Of a stretch of DNA of 64,000 bases, positions 11,914 to 19,830 are shown in pieces. The notes beneath the pieces are model-generated. The model was not told the DNA's origin. It ran no database searches and saw only the letters and a list, made by a program, of their open reading frames with translations. The stretch is from Paracoccus lichenicola. GTDB lineage: Bacteria > Pseudomonadota > Alphaproteobacteria > Rhodobacterales > Rhodobacteraceae. A program made the position numbers and the translations under genes. Every line of letters starts with the position of its first letter. Position 1 is the first letter of the stretch. Location of the stretch: positions 1-64,000 of the forward strand of contig NZ_WMBT01000001.1 of NCBI RefSeq assembly GCF_009708075.1, read 5' to 3'.

Positions 11914-12477
11914 ATGAGAATAAGGACGCTTTTGGGGGCCGGGGCATTGGCCGTGGCTGCATCGGTGGGTCCGGCGCTGGCCCAGGCGGACGCCGTGCCG
12001 CAATCGGCCGATGCGCGGATCGTGCGCGTCCAGGACGAAGGCGGCGCGACGCGCGGTCCCGTCACCAACCTGCCCGTCCCCCGCTATGTCAGCCTGAAGG
12101 GGTCCGAGGGCAACGCGCGGCGTGGTCCCAGCCTGTCGCACCGCATCGACTGGGTGTTCCGCCACGCCGGGATGCCCCTGCGCGTGGTGGCCGAATTCGG
12201 CCACTGGCGCCGGGTCGAGGACAAGGACGGCGCGGGCGGCTGGATCCATTACGCGCTGCTGTCAGGCGTGCGTACCGCGCTTGTGACGCAGGACATGGTG
12301 GAACTGCGCAGCCGCCCGCACCCGGACGCCGACATCGTGGCGCGGGCCGAGATGGGGGCCATCGTGCGGCTTGGCGAATGCGAGCCGGACTGGTGCCGCA
12401 TTTCCGGCGGAGGGCAGCGGGGATGGGTGCCCAAGACCGCCATCTGGGGCGTGGACGCGGACGAGGTGCGGGACTAG
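11914..12477 (+). CDS. exported protein with bacterial SH3 domains
   Basis: The 188-aa product begins with a signal peptide (MRIRTLLGAGALAVAA..., cleavage expected after ALA near residue 23). The mature part contains two repeats of the SH3_4 type: VSLKGSEGNARRGPSLSHRI...W near residues 60-110 and VELRSRPHPDADIVAR...W near 125-175. Both keep the tryptophans expected in this fold. Proteins of this group are periplasmic and often touch cell-wall material. The ATG at 11914 gives a clean signal sequence; the frame opens earlier at 11764. It overlaps the stop of the convergent M3 peptidase by four bases. Confidence 0.85.
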   Translation: MRIRTLLGAGALAVAASVGPALAQADAVPQSADARIVRVQDEGGATRGPVTNLPVPRYVSLKGSEGNARRGPSLSHRIDWVFRHAGMPLRVVAEFGHWRRVEDKDGAGGWIHYALLSGVRTALVTQDMVELRSRPHPDADIVARAEMGAIVRLGECEPDWCRISGGGQRGWVPKTAIWGVDADEVRD

Positions 12478-14498
12478 GCCAACCCCCGCCCCCGCAGCAG
12501 CGCATCGACCCCCGGCATCCGGTCGCGAAACGCCAGCCACAGCTGGTCCGCCGGGGCCGAGCCGCCCTTGGACAGGATCGTTTCCTCCAGCCTCCGCGCG
12601 GTGGCCGGGTCGAAGATGTCGCCGGTCTCCTGGAAGGCGGCGAAGGCGTCGGCGTCCATCACCTCGGACCACATGTAGCTGTAATAGCCGCTGGCATAGC
12701 TGTCGCCGCTGAACACATGGCTGAAATGCGGCGTCGCGTGGCGCATGGGGATTGCGGCAGGCGCGTCCAGCCCCGCCAACACCCGCGCCTGCCGGGCCAT
12801 GGGATCGGCGGGCGGATCGCCTTGGTGAAATGCCAGATCGACCAGCGCGCTTTCCAGATATTCGGTCGTGGAAAACCCCGCATCGGCCTTGCCCGCTGCC
12901 AGCAGCCGGTCGCGCAGATCGGCGGGCAACGGCTCGCCCGTCCGGTGGTGCCGCGCATGGGCGTCCAGCACGGCGGGCTGTTCCAGCCAGTGTTCGTAAA
13001 GCTGGGAGGGCAGCTCCACGAAATCCTGCGCCACTGCCGTTCCGGAGATCGATGGCCAGGTCACGTCCGACAGGATGTGATGCGTGGCATGGCCGAATTC
13101 GTGGAACAGCGTGCGCGCATCGTCCCAGGACAGGAAGGCGGGCGCGTTCGGGCCTTCGGGCGGGGTGAAGTTGCAGACGTTCACCACGATGGGCCGCTGC
13201 CCCGCGCCGATCTTGTGCTGGACCTGAAGCGACGAACACCAGGCCCCCGACCGTTTCGAGGGCCGCGCGAAGTAATCGCCCACGAAGACCGCCATCAGCC
13301 GCCCGTCCCGCGTGATCCGCCAGGCCCGCGCATCGGGCGACCACAGGGGGGCGTCGAAGGGCTGGAACTCCAGCCGGAACAGGCGGTGGGCCACGTCCAT
13401 CATGGCCGCCAGCATCGCGTCCAGCGTCAGATAGGGCTTCACCTGGTCGGCATCGAAGTCATGGTCCCGCCGCCGCAGCCGCGCCGCGTAAAGCCGCCAG
13501 TCCCAAGGTTCCAGCGCGCCGTTCACGCCATCCTCTCGCGCGAGGGCGGTCAGCCTGGCCTCGTCGCTGGCCGCACGCTTGCGGGCCGGTTCCCAGACCT
13601 GACCCAGCAGGTCCGCCACGCGGTCGGCCGTGCCCGCCATCTCGGGTTCCAGCTTGAAGGCGGCGAAATCGGCGTATCCCAGCAGCCGAGCGCGTTCATG
13701 GCGCAGCGCCAGGATCTCGGCCACCAGGGGCAGGTTGTCGGTGGCCTCGCCCCCCGCGCCCTGCCCCGTTCCCCGCGCGGTCCAGGCGCGGAACGCGACC
13801 TCTCGCAGCGCGCGGTCGCCGGCATGTTCCAGAAAGGGCACGATCAGCGACCGGGACAGGGTGACGACCTGCCCGTCCATCCCCCGCGCCGCCGCAGCCG
13901 CGCGCATGGACCGGACCAGCCAGTCGGGCAGCCCCGCCAGCCGGTCGTCGGGGACGGGCAGGACGTAATCGCGTTCGTCGGCCAGCACGTTCTGGGAAAA
14001 CCGCGTGGTCAGCACCGCCATGCGGGCGCGGATCTCGGCCATGCGCTCGCGCGCCGCGCCGTCCAGTCCCGCGCCGGACCGCGTCAGCCCGCGCAGGGCC
14101 AGTTCGGTGATGCGGCGATCCTCGGGCGGCAGGCTGTCCGCCGTGGCGGCGACCGCCTTGACGCGGGCGAACAGGCGCGGGTCCATTCCGGTCTTGCTGT
14201 TGTAAGCCGCCAGCCGGGGGGCGAAGTCGCGTTGAAGCGCCTCTCGCGCCGGGTTCGAATCGGCGTTGGCCAAGGTGTAGAAGATCGACAGCAGGCGGTT
14301 CAGCCCGTCCTCGGCCAGTTCCATCGCGGCGACGGTGTTGGCGAAGGTGGGCGCGTCGGGATTGGCAGCGATGGCCTCCATCGCGGCCTCGGCTGCGGCC
14401 AGTTCGCGGTCGAAGGCGGGGGTGAAGTCCGCGTCCGCGATCCGGTCGAAGCGGGGCAGCCCCTCGGGTCCGGTCCATCGGGTCAGGTCAGGGTTCAT
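12474..14498 (-). CDS. M3 family metallopeptidase (oligopeptidase A / Dcp type)
   Basis: A 674-aa zinc peptidase of the thimet oligopeptidase family. The zinc site HEFGHATHHIL lies at about residue 463, with the downstream Glu expected in the following helix. The C-terminal segment SGDSYASGYYSYMWSEVMDAD is typical of oligopeptidase A and peptidyl-dipeptidase Dcp. No signal peptide is seen, so it probably degrades short peptides in the cytoplasm. It is monocistronic; a 139-base low-G+C gap lies upstream before the unusual gene at 14638. Confidence 0.9.
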   Translation of the reverse strand: MNPDLTRWTGPEGLPRFDRIADADFTPAFDRELAAAEAAMEAIAANPDAPTFANTVAAMELAEDGLNRLLSIFYTLANADSNPAREALQRDFAPRLAAYNSKTGMDPRLFARVKAVAATADSLPPEDRRITELALRGLTRSGAGLDGAARERMAEIRARMAVLTTRFSQNVLADERDYVLPVPDDRLAGLPDWLVRSMRAAAAARGMDGQVVTLSRSLIVPFLEHAGDRALREVAFRAWTARGTGQGAGGEATDNLPLVAEILALRHERARLLGYADFAAFKLEPEMAGTADRVADLLGQVWEPARKRAASDEARLTALAREDGVNGALEPWDWRLYAARLRRRDHDFDADQVKPYLTLDAMLAAMMDVAHRLFRLEFQPFDAPLWSPDARAWRITRDGRLMAVFVGDYFARPSKRSGAWCSSLQVQHKIGAGQRPIVVNVCNFTPPEGPNAPAFLSWDDARTLFHEFGHATHHILSDVTWPSISGTAVAQDFVELPSQLYEHWLEQPAVLDAHARHHRTGEPLPADLRDRLLAAGKADAGFSTTEYLESALVDLAFHQGDPPADPMARQARVLAGLDAPAAIPMRHATPHFSHVFSGDSYASGYYSYMWSEVMDADAFAAFQETGDIFDPATARRLEETILSKGGSAPADQLWLAFRDRMPGVDALLRGRGLA

Positions 14499-14637
14499 GG
14501 CGGGCCTCCAGTCTGGAATGGAACCTATTTCAGCTTAATCCCAAGCGCCAGCACTCGAAAAACTGAAAACCTTAGACATGTGATGGCCCGCGACATGCCT
14601 CATGCGTATCTTATGCGAAAGACGCCAGGGGTTAAAC

Positions 14638-15126
14638 GTGTCACGACCGCATATATCAAGTTCCATCGAAGAACTGGAGAAGATGTTCAGCCGGTATATG
14701 GACAATATGTCCAAGTTGGAAGAACTCGCGGCTGAACTTCAGCACCGTGGAACGGCACGGGCACAGAGGCTCGGGGGGCGGGTGACGACGCGACTTGCGG
14801 CTCTAAAGGGGCCTGGGGCGCAGAAAGATGATACCGGAAGACTCCGGGGTGAGCTTGCGAAGTCCCTCCAGGAAATAGACCGGCTGCGCAGCGAAAATAG
14901 AGCGCTTGCTGCCGCACTTTCCGCAGCAAAGGCCCGCGAAGCTGGTCCAAGCCCGGCGCAAGAAGGCAGGATCCCACAGATGCTTACGGCAATAAAGGCC
15001 CTGAAGAAGGCGGTTCAGAAATCCTATCATCCAGATCGATGCACCAGCATGACAAGCTCGGAGGCAAATACACGCTTTGTCAATATCATGAACATTTTTG
15101 AAACGATCGAAAAACTTCGTTTCTGA
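14638..15126 (+). CDS. unknown coiled-coil protein with a C-terminal J-like HPD segment
   Basis: The 162-aa product is not a family I recognise. Residues about 8-45 and 65-100 are heptad-rich helices. The C-terminus reads IKALKKAVQKSYHPDR followed by a helix ANTRFVNIMNIFETIEKL. This matches helix II, the HPD loop (residues 131-133) and helix III of a J-domain, but a clear helix I is missing. I prefer the GTG at 14638, preceded by CAGGGG at good spacing; an ATG at 14602 is in frame. Base composition is unlike its neighbours: by hand 27/60, 30/60 and 21/60 G+C at 14641, 15001 and 15061. Codons such as ATA and AGA also occur. Acquisition by transfer is likely. Confidence 0.65.
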   Translation: MSRPHISSSIEELEKMFSRYMDNMSKLEELAAELQHRGTARAQRLGGRVTTRLAALKGPGAQKDDTGRLRGELAKSLQEIDRLRSENRALAAALSAAKAREAGPSPAQEGRIPQMLTAIKALKKAVQKSYHPDRCTSMTSSEANTRFVNIMNIFETIEKLRF

Positions 15127-15187
15127 CAAGGGAACAGCGTTTCCCGCAGGATGCAACCTGATTTCCCTCGCAGCTAACAGTCCTGCG

Positions 15188-16219
15188 TCAATTGGAAACT
15201 CGACTGCCCGATCCACACACCGGGCAATCCGGGCGCCGCGCCGTGCCGATCATGCGGCTTTCGCCGTGAAGCCCGTCGAAGATCAGCATCCGCCCGCGAA
15301 GGCCCTGCCCCGCGCCGGTCAGTTGCTTGATCGCCTCCAGCGCCATCAGGCTGCCGACGACGCCGGGCAAGGGGCCGATCACGCCCGCCTCGGCGCAAGG
15401 GGGGGCGAGGCCCGGCGCGGGGGCCGTGGGGAACAGGCAGGCCAGGCACGGCCCGCCGTGCGCGGGGTCATACAGCGTGACCTGCCCTTCCCATTGCGCG
15501 ATGGCCCCCGCGATCAGCGGCACGCGAGCGGCGACGCAGGCGCGGTTGATCGCGTCCCGCGCGGCAAAGCTGTCGGTGCCGTCCAGGACCAAGTCGTGCT
15601 GGGCGATCAGGTCGGCATCGGCCCCGGTGATGCGGCGCGGCAGGGGCGTCACCGCGACCTGCGGGTTCAGCGCGCGCATCGCGCCCGCCGCGGCCTGGGC
15701 CTTGCCCTCGCCCCGCTGGTCGCTGCGAAAGATCACCTGGCGTTGCAGGTTTGACAAGCCGACCGTATCGGCGTCGGCCAGCGTGATCCGCCCTACCCCT
15801 GCCGCCGCCAGATACAGGCAGACCGGCGCGCCCAGGCCGCCCGCACCCACCACCAGCACCCGCGCCTCACGCAGGCGCATCTGGCCGGGACCGCCGATTT
15901 CGCGCAGCACCAGGTGGCGGGCATAGCGGTCCAGTTCCGCGTCCGACATGCCGGGATCGGCGGCAGGGGGCACCGGCGCAGGCGCCGCCCGCGCGCGCAG
16001 CCGCCCAAGGCCCGCGCGATAGCCCATGACCACGCCCGCCAACCCGCCCGCGACCAGCCAGCCGCGCGCCGATCCGCCGAACGCCGTCCCCACCCCCGCC
16101 AGATGGGCCAGTTCGATCACCGCCCAGACCGCGACAAGCGCGGCCACCAGCCACCGGCGCGGCAGGCCAAAGACCCATCCCGCCGCCGCGACCCCGACCA
16201 GCAGCCAGAACCCCAGCAC
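15188..16219 (-). CDS. moeB: MoeB/ThiF-type adenylyltransferase fused to N-terminal membrane helices
   Basis: From residue 91 (MSDAELDRYARHLVLREIG) onward the protein is a standard MoeB of about 253 aa, which adenylates the C-terminal glycine of MoaD for molybdopterin synthesis. It has GAGGLGAPV for ATP near residue 125, the SNLQRQVIF and GTDSFAARD segments, and zinc cysteine pairs CLAC and CPVC. The catalytic-type Cys region PPCAEAGVIGP is present. Residues 1-75 add two or three hydrophobic segments. Without a stop between them this reads as one protein, but an internal start at 15949 would give the soluble enzyme alone. ThiF or HesA activity is an alternative. Confidence 0.85.
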   Translation of the reverse strand: MLGFWLLVGVAAAGWVFGLPRRWLVAALVAVWAVIELAHLAGVGTAFGGSARGWLVAGGLAGVVMGYRAGLGRLRARAAPAPVPPAADPGMSDAELDRYARHLVLREIGGPGQMRLREARVLVVGAGGLGAPVCLYLAAAGVGRITLADADTVGLSNLQRQVIFRSDQRGEGKAQAAAGAMRALNPQVAVTPLPRRITGADADLIAQHDLVLDGTDSFAARDAINRACVAARVPLIAGAIAQWEGQVTLYDPAHGGPCLACLFPTAPAPGLAPPCAEAGVIGPLPGVVGSLMALEAIKQLTGAGQGLRGRMLIFDGLHGESRMIGTARRPDCPVCGSGSRVSN

Positions 16220-16222
16220 CGC

Positions 16223-16678
16223 TCAGGCCCCGGTCGAGCCGAAGCCGCCTGCCGCCCGCGCGGTGGCCCGGCTGAAGCCGTCAACCACGGTAAAGGTGGG
16301 CCGCAGGACGGGGACGAAGATCATCTGCGCGATCCGTTCGCCCGGCTGGACGGTGACCGGCGGCGATCCGGCGGGGTTGCGGTTCCAGGTGCTGATGAGG
16401 ATCTCGCCCGTGTAATCGGGGTCAATCAACCCGGTCGAATTGCCCAGCACCAGGCCGCGCTTGTGCCCCTGACCCGACCGGGGCAGGATCAGGCCCGCGC
16501 AGGAGAAATCGTCGAAGGACAGCGCGATCCCGGCGCTGATCAGCACTGCCGGGGCTTGCGGGGCGATGTCCAGGGGCGCGTCGATGCAGGCGAACAGATC
16601 GACCGCCGCCGACCCCGCCGTCTGGTAATCGGGGATCCCCCAGTCGCGGATCCGCGGGTCCAGTATCCTGACTTCCAT
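16223..16678 (-). CDS. dut: dUTP diphosphatase
   Basis: Dut cleaves dUTP to dUMP and diphosphate, keeping uracil out of DNA and feeding dTMP synthesis. The 151-aa length fits the trimeric family. Motifs in order: AGSAAVDLFA (motif 1), PRSGQGHKRGLVLGN (motif 2), GLIDPDYTGEI (motif 3, catalytic Asp), ERIAQMIFVPV (motif 4) and the C-terminal RAAGGFGSTG arm (motif 5). It is followed three bases later by moeB on the same strand, so the two may share a transcript. Confidence 0.96.
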   Translation of the reverse strand: MEVRILDPRIRDWGIPDYQTAGSAAVDLFACIDAPLDIAPQAPAVLISAGIALSFDDFSCAGLILPRSGQGHKRGLVLGNSTGLIDPDYTGEILISTWNRNPAGSPPVTVQPGERIAQMIFVPVLRPTFTVVDGFSRATARAAGGFGSTGA

Positions 16679-16723
16679 GCCTGCCGCCCTTGCTGTTCTT
16701 GCTCAAGGCTTAGCGCAGGCGGA

Positions 16724-17025
16724 TCAGACCTGCCAGCACGGCTTGCGCTTGTCGAAGAAGGCGGCGATGCCCTCGGGGGCCTCGGTCCCTTCCCAGGCGG
16801 CGACCCGGCGGTCGATGCTGTCGGCGATCACGGCCTGGTCCATGCTGACATGGCCGCGCATTGGAATGCCGTCCGCCCATGGCGGCCAGCCGTTCCAGGC
16901 TTTCGGCAATCGTGGCGTTCAGGGTGGCGCGGCTGAAGCCCTTGGACGCGTTGGCGAAGATCGCGAACCTGCGCGGCGTTTCCCATCTGCGGCACCCAGT
17001 TCGAGGAAACGAAGCTGCTGACTTC
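16724..17025 (-). pseudogene. remnant of an enoyl-CoA hydratase (possibly methylglutaconyl-CoA hydratase) gene
   Basis: This stretch of about 300 bases between gst and dut holds no intact gene. In one frame (16909-16724) it encodes RGHVSMDQAVIADSIDRR...APEGIAAFFDKRKPCW, which looks like the C-terminus of a crotonase-fold hydratase (usual ending GIAAFxEKRxPxW). Just upstream the coding signal moves to another frame (ANASKGFSRATLNATIAES), which suggests frameshifts. The first two-thirds of the gene is absent because gst ends at 17030. It lies at the end of the leucine catabolism operon, where liuC (methylglutaconyl-CoA hydratase) would be expected. The family call is from the last 30 residues only. 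Confidence 0.55.
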
Positions 17026-17029
17026 GATC

Positions 17030-17749
17030 TCACGTATCGGGAAGCTCGTAGAAGTCGCGGTCGTAAAGCTGCGGCTCGCCTTCCTGCGGCAAGGCGCGGC
17101 GGAAGGCAGGGCGCGCGGTGCAGCGGTCGGCATAGGCTTGCAGCGCGGGCGGCAGGCGGACGAAGCGGCCCGCGATCCAGACCGACCAGCCGACCGAGCA
17201 GTCCACGCCGGAAAAGCCGCTGGCCATCAGCCAGTCCTGCCGCTCGACCGTCTGTTCGACCAGCCGCAGGGTGCGGGCCAGCCGCGCGGTTTCCAGCTTC
17301 ATCACCGTGGCCGAGCGCGTGGCCGGGTCGCGCAACATCAGGTGGCTTTGCGTCAGGTTGGCAATGTGCTGGCCGATGGTTTCGGCGAAATGCAGCCAGT
17401 CGAGCCAGCCGAGCCGCCCCTCCTCGCCCGGCGCGCGCCACAGGTGGGGACCGCGCGTTTCGCACAGGTATTCGACCATCGCGCCGGATTCGTGGATGAC
17501 GTTGCCGTTGATCTGCAAGGCGGGCGCGCGGCCGACCGGGTGGATGGCCGCGTATTCGGCGGCGCGCATGTCCTTGCCGCGCAGGTCCATCACGCGCAGG
17601 CTGAAGGGCAGGTCCAGTTCATTGAGCAGCCACAGGATGCGCATGGAGCGCGACAGGGGGACGTGCCACAGGATGATCTCGCCCGTGTCGTCCTTGACGG
17701 GGCCGCCCTGGGCGGGCGGGGCTGCGTCGGTGGGGGTGGGTTCAGGCAT
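17030..17749 (-). CDS. glutathione S-transferase family protein
   Basis: A 239-aa protein with a thioredoxin-like N-terminal domain (IILWHVPLSRSMRILWLLNELDLPF, with Ser at the usual active-site position) and the motif VGRAPALQING...IHESGAMVEYL that binds the gamma-glutamyl part of glutathione. An all-helical C-terminal domain follows (residues about 110-225). An extra proline-rich 22-residue N-terminal extension is present. The start overlaps the end of mccA by eight bases, so it belongs to the leucine catabolism operon. Detoxification of a reactive CoA-derived intermediate is a guess. Confidence 0.85.
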   Translation of the reverse strand: MPEPTPTDAAPPAQGGPVKDDTGEIILWHVPLSRSMRILWLLNELDLPFSLRVMDLRGKDMRAAEYAAIHPVGRAPALQINGNVIHESGAMVEYLCETRGPHLWRAPGEEGRLGWLDWLHFAETIGQHIANLTQSHLMLRDPATRSATVMKLETARLARTLRLVEQTVERQDWLMASGFSGVDCSVGWSVWIAGRFVRLPPALQAYADRCTARPAFRRALPQEGEPQLYDRDFYELPDT

Positions 17750-19670
17750 CCTCCTCCTCCAGCCGGATCAGGGGGGCGCCGGCCTCGACCTGTTGGCCCG
17801 CCGCTGCCAGAACCTCGGCCACCACGCCGTCGCGGGCGGCGGTCAGGCCGTGTTCCATCTTCATCGCCTCCAGCACGGCCAGGCGGTCGCCCGCCTTCAC
17901 GGCCTGCCCGGCGGCGACATGGACCGATTTCACCAGTCCCGGCATGGGCGACAGCGTCAGCGCCGCCCCTGCCCCGGCATCGGCCTGCCGGTCCAGCGGA
18001 TCGAGCGGCGCCAGATGCAGGCTGCCCGCGCCGAAGACGCTGACGCCGCCGTCATGCGCGGTGATGCGGTGGCGGCTCAGCGCGCCGTCCACCCACCAGC
18101 GGTCGCCCTGCCAGCGGACATCAAGTGGCTGGCCGTCCAGCGTCACGCAGGCCGCGCCGGGGCCGAGAACCTCCAGCACGGCCTGGCCCCCCTGCCAGGC
18201 GATGGTGCGGCGCAGCGGCTGCCACAGGGTCATGCCGCCCTTGACGCTGGGATCGGCCAGACCCGCCAGGCCGATCACCGCCAGCGCGCGGGCGGCGGGT
18301 TGGGGTTCGGATGCCGCGACAAGGGCGTCCAGGTCGCGCGCGATCAGGCCGGTATCGACCTGGCCCGCGCGAAAGCCCCCATGCCGGGTCAAGGCGATCA
18401 GGAAGTCGATGTTGGTGACGGTGCCTGCGACCTCGGTATCGACCAGGGCGGCTTCCAGCTTGCCAAGCGCCATGGCGCGGGTCTTGCCCCAGGTGATGAC
18501 CTTGGCGATCATCGGATCATACCAGGGGCTGATCGTATCGCCCTGCCGCACGCCGGTCTCGTTGCGGGCCGTGTCGGCAAATCGCAGATGCGCCAGGCGG
18601 CCCGTGGCGGGCAGGAAGCCTGCGGGCACGTCCTCGGCGTAAAGGCGGGCCTCGAAGGCGTGGCCGTGGATCGTCAGATCCTCCTGCCGCGCGGGCAAGG
18701 GTTCGCCACTGGCGACGCGCAACTGCCATTCGACCAGATCGACGCCGGTGATCGCCTCGGTCACGGGGTGTTCGACCTGCAAGCGGGTGTTCATCTCCAT
18801 GAACCAGAAGCCGTCGGGGCGCAGGCCCCCGCTGGCGTCCACGATGAATTCGATGGTGCCCGCGCCCGCATAGCCAATGGCCTCGGCGGCGCGGACCGCC
18901 GCATTGCCCATGGCCTGGCGCATCTCGGGCGTCATGCCGGGGGCCGGGGCTTCCTCGATCACCTTCTGATGGCGGCGTTGCAGGGAACAATCACGTTCGA
19001 ACAGGTGGACCGCGCGGGTGCCGTCGCCGAAGACCTGGACCTCGATATGGCGGGGCCGCTGGATGTATTTCTCGATCAGCACGGCGGGGTTGCCGAAGGC
19101 GGTCGCGGCCTCGCCTTGCGCCGATTGCAGGGCGCTCGCGAAGTCCTGCGGGCGTTCGACAAGGCGCATCCCCTTGCCACCGCCGCCCGCAACGGCCTTG
19201 ATGAGGACCGGATAGCCGATCCGGCCCGCCTGTTCCTCCAGATGCGCGGGATCCTGGTTTTCGCCGTGATAGCCGGGGACCACGGGCACGCCCGCCTGCG
19301 ACATCAGCGCCTTGGCGGCGTCCTTCAGCCCCATGGCGCGGATCGCGCTGGCGGACGGTCCGATGAAGACCAGGCCAGCCGCCGTCACGGCTTCCACGAA
19401 ATCGGGGTTTTCGGACAGGAAGCCATAGCCCGGATGGATCGCCTGCGCGCCGGTGTCCAGCGCGGCCCGGATGATCGCGTCGCCGCGCAGGTAGCTGTCC
19501 TTGGGCGCGGGGCCGCCGATGTGGACCGCCTCGTCCGCCAGCGCGACATGGCGGGCAGCGCGGTCGGCGTCGGAAAAGACCGCCACCGTGCGCACGCCCA
19601 GCCTGCGGGCGGTGTCGATGACGCGGCAGGCGATCTCGCCCCGGTTGGCGATCAGGATTTTCTGGAACAT
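17742..19670 (-). CDS. mccA: methylcrotonoyl-CoA carboxylase, biotin-carrying alpha subunit
   Basis: This 642-aa protein carboxylates its own biotin with ATP and bicarbonate. It begins with the biotin carboxylase domain (MFQKILIANRGEIACRVIDT), continues with the ATP-grasp region (GGGGKGMRLV, EMNTRLQVEHPVTE), and ends with a biotinyl domain holding the attachment lysine in EAMKME near residue 610. The beta partner mccB lies upstream on the same strand and ivd lies further up, so the substrate is most likely 3-methylcrotonyl-CoA of leucine degradation rather than propionyl- or acetyl-CoA. A 160-base gap with a terminator-like hairpin separates it from mccB. Confidence 0.9.
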   Translation of the reverse strand: MFQKILIANRGEIACRVIDTARRLGVRTVAVFSDADRAARHVALADEAVHIGGPAPKDSYLRGDAIIRAALDTGAQAIHPGYGFLSENPDFVEAVTAAGLVFIGPSASAIRAMGLKDAAKALMSQAGVPVVPGYHGENQDPAHLEEQAGRIGYPVLIKAVAGGGGKGMRLVERPQDFASALQSAQGEAATAFGNPAVLIEKYIQRPRHIEVQVFGDGTRAVHLFERDCSLQRRHQKVIEEAPAPGMTPEMRQAMGNAAVRAAEAIGYAGAGTIEFIVDASGGLRPDGFWFMEMNTRLQVEHPVTEAITGVDLVEWQLRVASGEPLPARQEDLTIHGHAFEARLYAEDVPAGFLPATGRLAHLRFADTARNETGVRQGDTISPWYDPMIAKVITWGKTRAMALGKLEAALVDTEVAGTVTNIDFLIALTRHGGFRAGQVDTGLIARDLDALVAASEPQPAARALAVIGLAGLADPSVKGGMTLWQPLRRTIAWQGGQAVLEVLGPGAACVTLDGQPLDVRWQGDRWWVDGALSRHRITAHDGGVSVFGAGSLHLAPLDPLDRQADAGAGAALTLSPMPGLVKSVHVAAGQAVKAGDRLAVLEAMKMEHGLTAARDGVVAEVLAAAGQQVEAGAPLIRLEEEDA

Positions 19671-19749
19671 GGCGGCACCTGCCTGTGGCGGGAAAGAGAA
19701 AGGGTTTCACGCGCCCCAGCCTGCCGCATGGCGGCAGGCGTTCGTCGCT

Positions 19750-19774
19750 GAAAAAGGTCCACTGGACCTTTTTC
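19750..19774. terminator. perfect symmetrical hairpin with A/T tails between mccB and mccA
   Basis: GAAAAAGGTCCA and TGGACCTTTTTC form a perfect 12-base inverted repeat around a single C. In RNA this gives GGUCC-ACU-GGACC with a run of A before and U after in either direction, the form of a bidirectional intrinsic terminator. On the minus strand it would lower mccA expression relative to mccB. It touches the repeat element at 19775. Confidence 0.6.
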
Positions 19775-19821
19775 CGGGCGCGCCTCACCCCCCGCGGGAT
19801 ATTTATGCAAAGGTGAAAGAG
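19775..19821 (+). repeat. interspersed GGATATTT-type repeat, copy 1
   Basis: C-rich sequence ending CCCCGCGGGATATTTATGCAAAGGTGAAA. The last 27 bases nearly match those at 47511-47537, and a shorter GATATTTGAGTGAAG version lies inverted near 50430. It is located between genes, behind the stop of mccB. Confidence 0.55.
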
Positions 19822-19830
19822 ACATCCGTT

